Notes: a model not told the origin generated them from the letters alone. A DNA stretch of 64,000 bases from Pseudomonas sp. Bc-h (GCF_002080045.1 NZ_MUIN01000002.1:526127-590126), one strand, 5' to 3'. Positions 27,719 through 36,335 are shown, numbered from the stretch's first letter. Numbers and translations are program-made.

Positions 27719-29820
27719 CGCGTGGCCCCCTTGAGCAACGAAGGACGGTTTTTGCTGGCCTTGGTCGACACCTGGGGTTGGCGCAGGGCGATGTAGATTT
27801 CGCTCTCTGCCCCCGGTTGCAACCAGGCGTGGGGCCAGGCGCTGACGCCCATGACCCAGCGCCCGCCGCAACGGCTTTCGTCGATGCGCACCGGTTTGCC
27901 GGTGGTGTTGCGCGCCACGACCACGGCGATGCCCCAGTCCTTTTTCGAGAACCACTGCGAGCGTTGTTTATCCAGTACCAACCCTGCCCCCGGATCGCAC
28001 AGGCTGTCAGCCTCGAACGGCAAGGCTTCGCCGCTGTTGAAGCCGACCGGCGCGACGCCATCGAGCAATTGCGTAAACACGTTTTGCACATCGCCGCGAG
28101 TGGGCTCTTCGCCGCCGTCGCGACGCTGTTTGATGCGCTTCATCTGGTCGTCGACATCGTGAGGGTTGCTGATCTCGACATAGCGCGACGGGTTGACCTG
28201 ATCGCCAATCAGCCTCGGCGTCAGGATGAACAACCGCTCACGCTGGTTCAGCTCACGGCTGCGGTTCTGAAACAGCAATTTGCCAATGACCGGAATGTCC
28301 CCCAGCAGCGGGATCTTGTTGACCTTGTCGGTGGTTTCCAGGCCATGGAACCCACCAATCACCAGCGAACCATGCTCGGCGATGACCGCCTGAGTGCTGA
28401 CGTTGCCCTTGCGCACCGCAGGCTGGTCTTCGTTGATCTGCGAGGTGTCGATCTGCCCGTCCTCGATGTCGACGATCAACTGCACCTGCGACTTGCCGCC
28501 CTTGTCCAGAGAACGGGGGATCACCTGCAGACTGGTGCCCGCCGTAATCGGCTGAATGTCAGCGACCCGTTCCGAGGTCGCGGTGATGAATTCGGTGCGG
28601 CTGAAGTCGATGACCGCTGGCTGGTTCTCCAGGGTCAGGATCGACGGATTGCCGATCACCGAGGCCGCGCCGTTGCCTTCCAGGGCGTGCAGGTCGGCGG
28701 CGAACTTGCCGGCGTCCTGAATGAACAGCGTCGAGCTGGTGCCCTGCTCGAACAGATTGGCACCCCCGCTGACGCTGCCGGCGTTGAAGTTCCAGCGGCT
28801 CGACAGCTGAGCCAGCTCGTTGCGGTCGATGTCGAGAATCACCGCATCGATCTCGATCAGGTTGCGCGGCGTATCCAGCTGCTTGACCAGCTTCTGGTAC
28901 ATCGCCTTGCGCTTGGGCAGGTCGTAGATCAACACCGCGTTGTTGCGCACGTCGGCACTGACGCGGATTTTCGCCCGACCACTGGCACCACTGCCCGAGC
29001 CACCGCGCTTACCGCTGGTCCCCAATACCCGGTCCAGACCCTGTTCAAGCGCACCGGTGTCCAGCCCGCCGCTTTCCAGCCCGCCGTAGTTCAGGCCGTT
29101 ATTGTGGGTGCCGTTGCTCATGCCACTGGCAGTGCTGCCCTGCCCCTGCAACAGGGTCACGCCATTGATCGACTCGCCACGGGAACGGCTTTCCAGCAGT
29201 TCCTGAAGAATGCTGGCGACCCCGGCCACCGTGAGCTGCTGGTCGCGATAACGGATGGTGCGGTCGGCGGCGTTGGCGTACTTCAGTGGCAATACCACGA
29301 CGTCCTGCTTCTCGGCCTTCTCCGGCGCCTCGACCTTCTTGCTGTAGTTGCGCACGAAGTCGACGTATTTGGCCGGGCCACGCACCAGCACCACGCCTTC
29401 GTCGGGCAACGCGCCCCAGCCGAAACGCTTGTCCAGCAGCCCGACATCGGACAGCGCCTGTTGCAGGTCGTCTACTGCTTCGGGCGAGACCTCGATGCGC
29501 GCCGAGGTCTGCTCGCTGGTGGGGCTGATGTAGAGGGTTTCGTTGTAGACGAACCACTGGAAGTGATGCTCCTGACCCAGACGATCAAGGAACTCCTGCG
29601 GATTCTGCGCACGAATGCGTCCATCGAGGGTGCCCTGAATCGGCACCATGTCCAGGCCGATTCCGAACTCCTTGGCAAAGTCGCCCAGCGCCGTCGCCAG
29701 ATCGGTCTGCCGCGCGTCATAGGCGTACGCCGTGTGTTTCCACGCTTCGGGGACCGCCGCCAGCGTTGGCGCGGTCACGCCGATCATCAGCAAAGGCAAC
29801 CACATAAAGGCCTTGCGCAT
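27715..29820 (-). CDS. hrcC: Type III secretion outer-membrane secretin HrcC (SctC)
   Basis: A 701-residue secretin, normal length for P. syringae HrcC. Signal peptide (about residues 1-22, MRKAFMWLPLLMIGVTAPTLAA), N-domains (ATALGDFAKEFGIGLDMVPIQGT onwards), a Gly/Ser-rich linker around 240-290, and the C-terminal secretin core with the VPLLGDIPVIGKLLF-type motif (KIPLLGDIPVIGKLLFQNRS) are all present. It forms the outer ring. ATG 29820 has GGGAG six bases upstream; the reading to 29889 is an artefact of the gap left by hrpG. It is intact. Confidence 0.95.
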   Translation of the reverse strand: MRKAFMWLPLLMIGVTAPTLAAVPEAWKHTAYAYDARQTDLATALGDFAKEFGIGLDMVPIQGTLDGRIRAQNPQEFLDRLGQEHHFQWFVYNETLYISPTSEQTSARIEVSPEAVDDLQQALSDVGLLDKRFGWGALPDEGVVLVRGPAKYVDFVRNYSKKVEAPEKAEKQDVVVLPLKYANAADRTIRYRDQQLTVAGVASILQELLESRSRGESINGVTLLQGQGSTASGMSNGTHNNGLNYGGLESGGLDTGALEQGLDRVLGTSGKRGGSGSGASGRAKIRVSADVRNNAVLIYDLPKRKAMYQKLVKQLDTPRNLIEIDAVILDIDRNELAQLSSRWNFNAGSVSGGANLFEQGTSSTLFIQDAGKFAADLHALEGNGAASVIGNPSILTLENQPAVIDFSRTEFITATSERVADIQPITAGTSLQVIPRSLDKGGKSQVQLIVDIEDGQIDTSQINEDQPAVRKGNVSTQAVIAEHGSLVIGGFHGLETTDKVNKIPLLGDIPVIGKLLFQNRSRELNQRERLFILTPRLIGDQVNPSRYVEISNPHDVDDQMKRIKQRRDGGEEPTRGDVQNVFTQLLDGVAPVGFNSGEALPFEADSLCDPGAGLVLDKQRSQWFSKKDWGIAVVVARNTTGKPVRIDESRCGGRWVMGVSAWPHAWLQPGAESEIYIALRQPQVSTKASKNRPSLLKGATR

Positions 29821-29924
29821 TTCACACTCCCGGTTGCCAGGTATTGAAGGTTGCATGCCAGCGACACGAACGATTGCGGCTCGCGCCACTGGCCGAGGAT
29901 CGCTACCGGATCACTGAACGCCAT
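29787..29924 (-). other. Short ORF in the place of hrpG
   Basis: The gap between the hrpF stop (29911) and hrcC start (29820) is only 90 bases. One 45-codon ORF begins at an ATG overlapping the hrpF end (MAFSDPVAILGQWREPQSF...) and runs into hrcC in another frame. Full HrpG is about 140 residues. It could be a remnant of hrpG or chance; I cannot tell from sequence alone. Confidence 0.25.
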
Positions 29925-30135
29925 CGATGATCGCTTTGGTGATGCCGTGTTTGGCACGCAGTCCTTCGTTGAGGATCATGTTGGCCACGGTAGTCTGCTG
30001 GGAGGCGTCATTGAAGGCACGCAGGTCTTCCATGCTGCCGCTGTCCGAGGCGGTCTCGGCGGCGTCGTCCATTTCCGACTGGGCGCGACTGAATGAGTGG
30101 TCGAGGTGGTTTTGCAGCGATTTGAAACTGATCAT
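29911..30135 (-). CDS. hrpF: Type III secretion protein HrpF
   Basis: A 74-residue, acidic, helical protein (FKSLQNHLDHSFSRAQSEMDDAAET...), the normal size of P. syringae HrpF. It is the first gene of the hrpF operon, with its own hrp box 31 bases upstream. HrpF is a cytoplasmic factor linked to pilin HrpA stability and export. In P. syringae it is followed by hrpG; here hrcC follows directly. Confidence 0.88.
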   Translation of the reverse strand: MISFKSLQNHLDHSFSRAQSEMDDAAETASDSGSMEDLRAFNDASQQTTVANMILNEGLRAKHGITKAIIDGVQ

Positions 30136-30165
30136 GGGGCGACTCCAACTGAAGGGTTCATCCCC

Positions 30166-30194
30166 TGAGTGGAAGCTGCCTGCGCTCCGGTTCC
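30166..30194 (-). promoter_or_regulatory. hrp box of the hrpF-hrcC-hrpT-hrpV operon
   Basis: The complement reads GGAACC-N16-CCACTCA, an exact match to the HrpL-dependent promoter consensus GGAACC-N15/16-CCACNNA, ending 31 bases before the hrpF ATG. Confidence 0.92.
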
Positions 30195-30227
30195 ATAAAC
30201 CGTCATCGCAGATTCAGGAAAAGGTCA

Positions 30228-30806
30228 TCAAGCCGCTGGGGTGCCCAGCAAGCCGCGACGCAGGCTGACCCAGTCGATGTCGAACGCGCCGTTGGCATCG
30301 CTCAGGCGCAGGCTGTCGGCGCCAAGCGAAAGGTCACTCTTGAGCTGCCAGTGCTCGGCAAAGCGGCTTTCGATCAGCCAGAGTCGAAGCTCGTCCAACT
30401 GGTCCGGATGGGCACTGAGGGTTGCGCTCGCCTCATGAGACTGACTGCCCGCCAGATGCCTGACCAAGGCGCGGGTCCGCTCGGCGAGGCTGGTTTCGTC
30501 CAGCAGATGCGTGAGCGTGCTGGTGAGCAGTTCTTCCACCGCCACCATCGACTCCTGTTCCAGGGTTCGCCGTTGCTGCTGCACATCGTGGAGAAACTGA
30601 TTGGCGCCCTCCCAGAATTGCGCCAGGGCCTGATCCTTTTCGCGCTGCGCCTGCTCGCGCGCCGCCTGCACAATCTGCTCGGCCTGGTGCCGGGCGTTGT
30701 TCAGCACTTGACCCGCCAACTGCACGCCGGCCAGGTCCTCACGACGCAGGATGATTTCGGCGAGGACGGCAGACGAAGACAGAACAAGGCGACGATTGGC
30801 GAGCAT
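30228..30806 (-). CDS. hrpE: Type III secretion stator protein HrpE (SctL)
   Basis: A 192-residue SctL/FliH-type protein. A short N-terminus is followed by a long charged helical region (NARHQAEQIVQAAREQAQREKDQALAQFWE, residues 37-66) and a C-terminal domain that would bind the ATPase HrcN. hrcN itself is not in the window. Length and order match P. syringae. It ends the hrpA-hrpE operon; the separate hrp box for hrpF follows. Confidence 0.9.
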   Translation of the reverse strand: MLANRRLVLSSSAVLAEIILRREDLAGVQLAGQVLNNARHQAEQIVQAAREQAQREKDQALAQFWEGANQFLHDVQQQRRTLEQESMVAVEELLTSTLTHLLDETSLAERTRALVRHLAGSQSHEASATLSAHPDQLDELRLWLIESRFAEHWQLKSDLSLGADSLRLSDANGAFDIDWVSLRRGLLGTPAA

Positions 30807-30842
30807 GTGGGCATTCCTGGAGATGAAGTTCGGGGCACGGGA

Positions 30843-31373
30843 TCAAGGCGTCATGACTCGCCACAACACCGATTGCCAGAGGGTTTGCAATTTGTTCGCT
30901 GGAAGGTCGACGAAGGTTTCGGCCAGATCACCCGGCGCCCAGGTCAGGCGCAAGCGTGGCCAGCAGGTTTCTCCGGTCCAGACTGCCAACAGCAAGCGCG
31001 GATCATCATGGGACGAGTGCAGCCAGGCACCCGGACGCAGGGCCTTGGCCACCGACCGGCACCAGACTTCGTGCTGATCGGGTGCGATGCCGGTGCTACG
31101 ACTCAGGCAGATCCTGCCCACCAGCTTCAACGCCTGCTGCTGTTGCTCGGGGCTGAGTGTGAGCCACTGCACCAGCGATTCGACCGGCTGCGGCGGTTGG
31201 CTCGGCTCGATTCCGATGCTCTGCAAGAATGCACCGGGCCGAACACGCACAAGGTCATCGGCGGCCGATTGCGGCAAACCGTTTTGCTCGGCAAAGCGTG
31301 CCATCCAGACTGGATGCGCCCAGTGCCAGGGTGCACACCACCAGTGAATCCAGCGCTCTTCGCGGCTGCGCAT
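30843..31373 (-). CDS. hrpD: Type III secretion sorting-platform protein HrpD (SctK)
   Basis: A 176-residue SctK-like protein rich in Trp (RWIHWWCAPWHWAHPVW near the start), as in HrpD of P. syringae. It should link the HrcQ cytoplasmic ring to the base, but hrcQ is not in the window. Its start overlaps the hrcJ stop (TGATG), showing translational coupling; hrpE starts 36 bases on. Confidence 0.88.
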   Translation of the reverse strand: MRSREERWIHWWCAPWHWAHPVWMARFAEQNGLPQSAADDLVRVRPGAFLQSIGIEPSQPPQPVESLVQWLTLSPEQQQQALKLVGRICLSRSTGIAPDQHEVWCRSVAKALRPGAWLHSSHDDPRLLLAVWTGETCWPRLRLTWAPGDLAETFVDLPANKLQTLWQSVLWRVMTP

Positions 31374-32176
31374 CAGGCCCGAACCGGCAGCGTCGAGCGC
31401 TCACCGCGACCCAGGCCGATGCGCCGCAGAACAGCTGAACGCCAGTCGCCACGAATGCTCAATACCAACAGCAGAATCAGCAGCATGGCGGCAAATGGCG
31501 CCGCCCAGAGGATGTTTTTCCAGAAGCCCAGGTTGTCGCTGTCTACCAGAAACGGGCCAAAGTTGACCAGCCGCTCGGTGTCCTGAAATTCGGCAGCGGG
31601 CACGAACACGATGGCGAATTTCTTCGAGTCCAACGCCTCGCCAGACATCCCCGGGATGCTGCTGGCGACCATCTGCTGAATGCGCCCGCGCACGCTGTCC
31701 GGGTCCAGTGCCGAGGTGTGTTTGATGAACACCGCCGCAGACGCCGGCTGCACCGGTTCACCGGGGGCGATGCGCTCCGGCAACACCACATGCACCCGCG
31801 CGACGATCACGCCATCAATCTGCGAAAGCGTGGCCTCAAGTTCCTGCGACAGGGCGTAGATGTAGCGGGCGCGCTCTTCCAGCGGCGTGGAAATCACCCC
31901 TTCCTTCTTGAAAATTTCACCCAGGCTGGTGCGCGAGCGCCTTGGCAGCCCTGCAGCATCGAGTATGCGTACAGCCCGGTTGATATCCCCGGTAGCCACG
32001 CTGATCACAACACCTGTCTTCTCGCTGCGTTTGCGCGCATCGATGTGCTGATCGGCGAGGCTTGCGATGACGTCGTTGGAGTCCTGTTCGGACAGGCCGC
32101 TGAACAGGTCGGTCTCGTCGCTACACCCGCCCAGCAGCAGCATCAGGCACAGCAGACCCGCAGTCAGAAAATTCAC
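31373..32176 (-). CDS. hrcJ: Type III secretion inner-membrane ring lipoprotein HrcJ (SctJ)
   Basis: A 267-residue YscJ/FliF-family lipoprotein. Lipobox LLGGC ends at Cys18; the two ring-building motifs follow (HIDARKRSEKTGVVISVATGDINRAVRILDAAGLPR and the VARVHVVLPERIAPGEP segment), and a C-terminal helix (LWAAPFAAMLLILLLVLSIRG) anchors it. It is complete. hrpB precedes it by nine bases and hrpD overlaps its stop. Confidence 0.93.
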   Translation of the reverse strand: MNFLTAGLLCLMLLLGGCSDETDLFSGLSEQDSNDVIASLADQHIDARKRSEKTGVVISVATGDINRAVRILDAAGLPRRSRTSLGEIFKKEGVISTPLEERARYIYALSQELEATLSQIDGVIVARVHVVLPERIAPGEPVQPASAAVFIKHTSALDPDSVRGRIQQMVASSIPGMSGEALDSKKFAIVFVPAAEFQDTERLVNFGPFLVDSDNLGFWKNILWAAPFAAMLLILLLVLSIRGDWRSAVLRRIGLGRGERSTLPVRA

Positions 32177-32185
32177 GGAAAACCT

Positions 32186-32560
32186 CTATTGCAGGTTGGT
32201 CAGCTTGTCGAGCGCCTGAGCGCTCTTGTTTACGACCTTGGTGGTCAACGCCATTTGCAGCGAGTACTGCGACAGCGAACGGCTCATCTGCGCAATCTCC
32301 AGCGGGTCGTCCGTGGTCGAGGCCTTTTTCATCTTGCGCACGGCTTGTTGAGACAGCTTGTCGGTGGCGCCCAGTCGTTCGGACAGGGCACTGGCAATCT
32401 GCTCGGAAAGGTGACTTTGCTGCAGCGCCATGTCAGGACGCATGGCGGCATTGAACAGGTCGACATCCGCCTGCGAAGGCCCGGCCACCAATCCCTGATC
32501 CAGATGTTGCTCAAGATCGGGGGACGACGATTTGAGTTGATTGACATGGGAAACGGTCAC
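32186..32560 (-). CDS. hrpB: Type III secretion inner-rod protein HrpB (SctI)
   Basis: A 124-residue helical protein, the expected length of HrpB. GTG 32560 with GGAG upstream is chosen; the frame stays open further, but that part overlaps the hrpZ end and is out of character. The C-terminus (SQYSLQMALTTKVVNKSAQALDKLTNLQ) matches the conserved end of SctI inner-rod proteins. Confidence 0.88.
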   Translation of the reverse strand: MTVSHVNQLKSSSPDLEQHLDQGLVAGPSQADVDLFNAAMRPDMALQQSHLSEQIASALSERLGATDKLSQQAVRKMKKASTTDDPLEIAQMSRSLSQYSLQMALTTKVVNKSAQALDKLTNLQ

Positions 32561-32600
32561 GGGGCGATCTCCGGCAGACGGTGTCGATAGAGGGGTGGTA

Positions 32601-33668
32601 TCAGGCCGCGTTCTGGGTGTTGGCCGCACCCAGCAGGGCCGAGACAATGGCATTGGCCGCCTGCCCCAGACTGTTTTGCAGGTCGTGTTGAGCGAACAAC
32701 TGATTGGGCTGACCGCCCGCGCCATTCACGCCGCCGTTGCCGTTCTGGCTGGCTTCCAGGCCTTTTTCGATCAGGCCGCTGAGCAGCTTGCCCAGATCCT
32801 GCGTGACGCTGTTGCCCGAATTGCCAGGTTGCACGGCATCGTTGACCGGCGTACCCAGGCCACCGCCGACATTGTTGCCAGCACCATTGCCCAGGCTTGC
32901 GTTCATGCCTTGCTGCAGCAAGCCGCTCAGCAGCTGACCGAGGTCTTGGGCCGGGTTGCCACTGGCGGGGTTTTGCATACCGGACGGGTCGGCCGCCAGG
33001 GCGTTGTTACCCAGCGGGCTGCCTGCCCCGCCACCATCGCTCAAGCCATTCTGTTGCTGTTCGAGCTGGCCGCCGAGCATGTCCAGCGCCGCACGAAAGG
33101 CACCGGTCTCGCTCTTGTCGAGGTAGTTGTCTTCCTTGAGCTCGTTCCTCCAGGAGCCGGAATCCGGGGCGGGAAACTTGCTCGGGTTCTGGTCCATGAA
33201 CTGCGCGATCTTGTCCAGCATCGGCATGTCGTCGGAGGAAAACTTCGTTCCATCACCCTGCTTGCTCAGAAGGTCATCCAACGAAGCTTTACCCAGGCCG
33301 TTGAGCACCTGCGACATGAGGTCCGGCTTGCCAGAACCTGCACCGCCGCCCAGGCCGAAATCCGCAGCGGCACCGAAGTTGTCGCCCAGTTTGTCCTTGA
33401 TGACCTCACCCAGCGCGGCCTTGATCATGTCCGGCGAACCACCGCCCAGCGAGGCCAGCGGGTTCATCTTTTCCATTTGCTTGCCGACCATCTTGCCCAG
33501 CGGGGAGTCCTGGTCCAGGTGGCCGTCCTTGGTCAGTGCCGAGGCAAGTTTGTCGATGACGTCCTTGAGCGATTGCTGGCCTTGCGCGCCGTTGGTTGCG
33601 CCGGCCGAGACGACGGTGCCGATGTGCGCGTTTTGCAGCGGGTTGATACTGGCGTTGAGACTTAGCAT
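32601..33668 (-). CDS. hrpZ: Harpin HrpZ
   Basis: A 355-residue, Gly/Asn/Gln/Leu-rich protein without Cys, the classic harpin composition. The N-terminus (MLSLNASINPLQNA) and LKDVIDKLASALTKDG segment, a central helix around PMLDKIAQFMDQNP, and the C-terminal LGKLLSGLIEKGLEASQNG stretch are harpin features. HrpZ is secreted to the apoplast, binds lipids, forms pores and elicits defence. GGAGG lies six bases before the ATG. It is second in the hrpA operon, after a stem-loop. Confidence 0.93.
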   Translation of the reverse strand: MLSLNASINPLQNAHIGTVVSAGATNGAQGQQSLKDVIDKLASALTKDGHLDQDSPLGKMVGKQMEKMNPLASLGGGSPDMIKAALGEVIKDKLGDNFGAAADFGLGGGAGSGKPDLMSQVLNGLGKASLDDLLSKQGDGTKFSSDDMPMLDKIAQFMDQNPSKFPAPDSGSWRNELKEDNYLDKSETGAFRAALDMLGGQLEQQQNGLSDGGGAGSPLGNNALAADPSGMQNPASGNPAQDLGQLLSGLLQQGMNASLGNGAGNNVGGGLGTPVNDAVQPGNSGNSVTQDLGKLLSGLIEKGLEASQNGNGGVNGAGGQPNQLFAQHDLQNSLGQAANAIVSALLGAANTQNAA

Positions 33669-33691
33669 GAAACCTCCAGCTTCAGGTGGGT

Positions 33692-33710
33692 GCCCCCTGG
33701 TTCAGGGGGC
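33692..33710 (-). terminator. Stem-loop between hrpA and hrpZ (attenuator)
   Basis: Perfect 8-bp arms GCCCCCTG / CAGGGGGC around a three-base loop, without a T-run. Such a structure would let abundant pilin mRNA accumulate over downstream genes by partial termination or mRNA protection. Confidence 0.6.
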
Positions 33711-33721
33711 GCTCTGAATGA

Positions 33722-34060
33722 TCAGTAGCTGATGCCTTTGGCGTTCTGCGCTTCGGCACTGATCGCCTTGTTGGCGCTGTCTTCCTTGCCGGAGCGGATG
33801 GCGCTGAGGACGTCGTTGGTCTGTTTGCGGATGTCGGCGTCGGTCTGCATGGCGATCAGGCGGGCCTGGCTGGCGTCGGCCTTTTCGGTGGCGGCGCTTT
33901 GTGCCGCTTCGGCTTTGGAGGGGCCGGCGGCGTCGGTGATATTGCTTTCCTGCTTGAAGTTGGTCACGGCGCTGGCCGCCTGTTGCGCCGCCTGGCCACC
34001 GCCGTTGATCAAGCTGTTGGCAAAGTTGCCGGCCATGGAAATTGGGTTGATACCTGCCAT
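33722..34060 (-). CDS. hrpA: Hrp pilus subunit HrpA (pilin)
   Basis: A 112-residue small helical protein, Ala/Gln/Ser-rich, without Cys: MAGINPISMAGNFANSLINGGGQAAQ, ending in the conserved pilin C-terminus (RKQTNDVLSAIRSGKEDSANKAISAEAQ). Size and position match P. syringae HrpA, the structural protein of the extracellular Hrp pilus. It is first of the hrpA-hrpZ-hrpB-hrcJ-hrpD-hrpE operon, 46 bases downstream of a perfect hrp box. Confidence 0.92.
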   Translation of the reverse strand: MAGINPISMAGNFANSLINGGGQAAQQAASAVTNFKQESNITDAAGPSKAEAAQSAATEKADASQARLIAMQTDADIRKQTNDVLSAIRSGKEDSANKAISAEAQNAKGISY

Positions 34061-34105
34061 GTCGATTACTCCTGGGTCATCACCAGCGAAAGTGCTTGGT
34101 GCTGG

Positions 34106-34134
34106 TGGGTGGCATCGGGGTCAGGATCGGTTCC
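34106..34134 (-). promoter_or_regulatory. hrp box of the hrpA operon
   Basis: The complement reads GGAACC-N16-CCACCCA, an exact fit to the HrpL sigma-factor promoter consensus, ending 46 bases before the hrpA ATG. The repeat cluster begins about 75 bases further upstream and leaves the box intact. Confidence 0.93.
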
Positions 34135-34209
34135 GTGGTGGGTTCAAGATTTTTTGGGTTGGCGCTGGGTTTGGTGTGTACATCCGTGAACTTCAATCTT
34201 GACGCAGTA

Positions 34210-34240
34210 CCTGTGGGAGACGCCGGAGGTCACGACGGTA
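34210..34240 (+). repeat. Dispersed GTGGGAGACGCCGGAGG element
   Basis: CCTGTGGGAGACGCCGGAGG then TCACGACGG: the same unit as at 9871, 26945, 27084 and 50396, here slightly diverged at its 3' end. Confidence 0.7.
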
Positions 34241-34275
34241 CGAGCGGCGATTCGGACGATAGCGGGTTATCAGTT

Positions 34276-34429
34276 GCAGATGAGCCGCCTGACCTACCCC
34301 TATCGTCCCACCGCGGCCCGGCCTGTCAAAGCTCCAGCGTCTCACACAGGGTGCAGATGAGCCGCCTGACCTACCCCTATCGTCCCACCGCGGCCCGGCC
34401 TGTCAAAGCTCCAGCGTCTCACACAGGGT
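34276..34429. repeat. 77-bp tandem duplication
   Basis: The unit starting GCAGATGAGCCGCCTGACC occurs at 34276 and again, almost identical, at 34353. It codes for nothing recognisable. Confidence 0.85.
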
Positions 34430-34482
34430 TTCGTGTGCAGCTGGAAATCTGTATACGCCACGTAATCATGGCGCGGCTGATA

Positions 34483-35277
34483 GGGCTCTGGCTAACGCCA
34501 GACCTGTTTCGCCTTCGGCGAGTTACTTGGAAAAGCACCCCAAGTAACCAGGGGTGCTTGCTCCTGGTTTGGCGCTTCCTTCGTCAGCGTTCCCTCACTC
34601 CGGCGACGCTCCGTGGGCCCGCCGCCATCCGCCATCCATGGCGGGGGGCGGCTCTCGCGGCATCCATGCCGCTCGGCCCACTCCACGTCACCTGCGTTCA
34701 GCCTGCACCCAAGTCGCGATTGGTGGTGTCTGGGCTATTGCGCATGAAGATCAAAATCAGGAACAAAGGATATTTGATCGTTCCCACGCTCCGCGTGGTA
34801 ACGCCGCCCCGGACGCTCTGCGTCCGCTAGTAGTGACGCGGAGCGTCACAGGATTCATGCCCACGCGGAGCGTGGGCACGATCAACACACCCAACACCGA
34901 GTGGCTTTTGATCTTGCTTCTAAGCGCACGTCAGATCAGACGCCACACATCGCGACTTGGGTGCAGGCTGAACGCAGGCGGCGTGGAGTGGGCCGAGCGG
35001 CATGGATGCCGCGAGAGCGCCGCAAGGACATGGATGTCCTTTCGGCGCGGGCCCACGGAGCGTCGCCGGAGTGAGGGTATTCCGACGAAGGAGGAACCCA
35101 ACCAGGAGCAAGGACACTTGGTTACTTGGTGTCTTTTCAAGTAACTCGCCGAAGGCGAAACAGGTCTGGCGTCCGACGAAGGAGGAACCCAACCAGGAGC
35201 AAGGACACTTGGTTACTTGGTGTCTTTTCAAGTAACTCGCCGAAGGCGAAACAGGTCTGGCGTTAGCCAGTCCCAAA
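34483..35277. repeat. Long inverted repeat cassette between hrpS and hrpA
   Basis: The left arm (34483 to about 34726) pairs with the right arm (about 34948 to 35277) in inverted orientation, roughly 85% alike by eye. The right arm has an extra 91-bp direct duplication (35081-35171 and 35172-35262). Between the arms sit REP-like hairpins (CGTTCCCACGCTCCGCGTGG near 34780 facing CCCACGCGGAGCGTGGG near 34860). Open frames here (for example 34920-35330) are typical of this repeat and not genes. No transposase is visible. Confidence 0.8.
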
Positions 35278-35348
35278 AACAGCGCCACCACCGAAAACGG
35301 ATATGTACACCGTCCAACTGCCGAAACCACCTGCCAATCCCAACGCCA

Positions 35349-36260
35349 TCAAACATCCAGCTCCTTCATCCGGTGATACAGCGTACGCCGCGGAATATTC
35401 AGCTCCTGACTCACCGCATCGATACTGTTGTTATGCCGTTTGAGCGCTGCCTGAATCAGTACCTTCTCGATCACCCGCAACTGCCACTTCAACCCTGTCG
35501 ACGACTCCCGCTCCTCACCCTGCTCCCCACCAAGCAACGGAAATCCCAACACGAACCGCTTGGCCGCCGACTTCAGCTCGCGAATATTGCCCGGCCAGTC
35601 ATGATTCAACAGCACATGCCGCAACACCGCACTCACCTCCGGCATCAACACACCGCACTCGCGCGCCGCCACCTGCGCAAAGCGACGAAACAGCGGAATG
35701 ATCCGCTCCCGCTGAACCCGCAGCGGCGGCAGTTTCAACGTCAGGACGTTGAGCCGAAAATACAGATCACGCCGAAACCTGCCCTGCTCCACCCATTCAT
35801 CCAGATTGTGCTGGGCCGACGCAATCACACAGACATCCAGCGCAATTGGCGTGGTCGAACCGAGCCTTTCCACCGCCCGGGTTTCAAGCACCCGCAGCAG
35901 CTTGGCCTGCAGGCTCAGCGGCATACTGTCGATTTCATCCAGATACAAGGTCCCGCCCTGCGCGGCCTCGATGTAACCAACCCGCGTGCGATCAGCACCG
36001 GTATAGGCACCACTCACAACCCCGAACAGTTCGCTTTCAGCCAACGACTCCGGAATCGCTGCGCAATTCATCGCCACCAGGCGCCCCTTGCGCCCCGACA
36101 ACCCGTGGATCCGCTGCGCCACCGTATCCTTGCCGGTGCCGGTTTCACCCGACAGCAACACGTCGATCCCCAATTGCGAAATGCTCTGGGCAACCACCGT
36201 CAGATTCGGCACATGGTTGTCGTCTTCCAGCTGTTCATCAAAAAAATCGTACACACTCAT
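35349..36260 (-). CDS. hrpS: Sigma54 enhancer-binding activator HrpS
   Basis: A 303-residue AAA+ activator without a receiver domain, the normal HrpS length. Walker A GETGTGKD, the sigma54-contacting loop GAYTGA, Walker B GGTLYLDEIDSM and a C-terminal Fis-type helix-turn-helix (NNSIDAVSQELNIPRRTLYHRMKEL) are complete. HrpR and HrpS form hetero-hexamers that activate the sigma54 promoter of hrpL; hrpL is not in the window. HrpV inhibits HrpS. ATG 36260 with AGAGGT eight bases upstream is preferred over TTG 36281. It follows hrpR by 75 bases. Confidence 0.93.
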   Translation of the reverse strand: MSVYDFFDEQLEDDNHVPNLTVVAQSISQLGIDVLLSGETGTGKDTVAQRIHGLSGRKGRLVAMNCAAIPESLAESELFGVVSGAYTGADRTRVGYIEAAQGGTLYLDEIDSMPLSLQAKLLRVLETRAVERLGSTTPIALDVCVIASAQHNLDEWVEQGRFRRDLYFRLNVLTLKLPPLRVQRERIIPLFRRFAQVAARECGVLMPEVSAVLRHVLLNHDWPGNIRELKSAAKRFVLGFPLLGGEQGEERESSTGLKWQLRVIEKVLIQAALKRHNNSIDAVSQELNIPRRTLYHRMKELDV

Positions 36261-36335
36261 CCACGACCTCTGATACTTCAAGCGCCAGTGCAGCGGGCTT
36301 TACAGACAACTCGCGAGACAACCGCCATTCAGACG

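Noticed and set aside
27778..29847. Long 689-codon open frame opposite hrcC
   Set aside because: It is a mirror of a high-GC gene; residues lack domain character, and the sense frame is a clear secretin.
27715..29889. Longer start of hrcC at 29889
   Set aside because: The extra 23 residues have no signal-peptide logic and lack a ribosome site; ATG 29820 has both.
34276..34429. Possible CRISPR array
   Set aside because: Only two tandem 77-bp units without regular unique spacers.
35092..35122. hrp-box-like GGAACC in the repeat cassette
   Set aside because: GGAACC is followed at the right distance by CACTTGG rather than CCACNNA, and it recurs with the repeat.
34096..35330. Several ORFs within the repeat cassette (for example 34096-34830, 34554-35144, 34920-35330)
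   Set aside because: They read inverted and direct repeats; similar frames are typical of Pseudomonas repeat DNA and have no domains.
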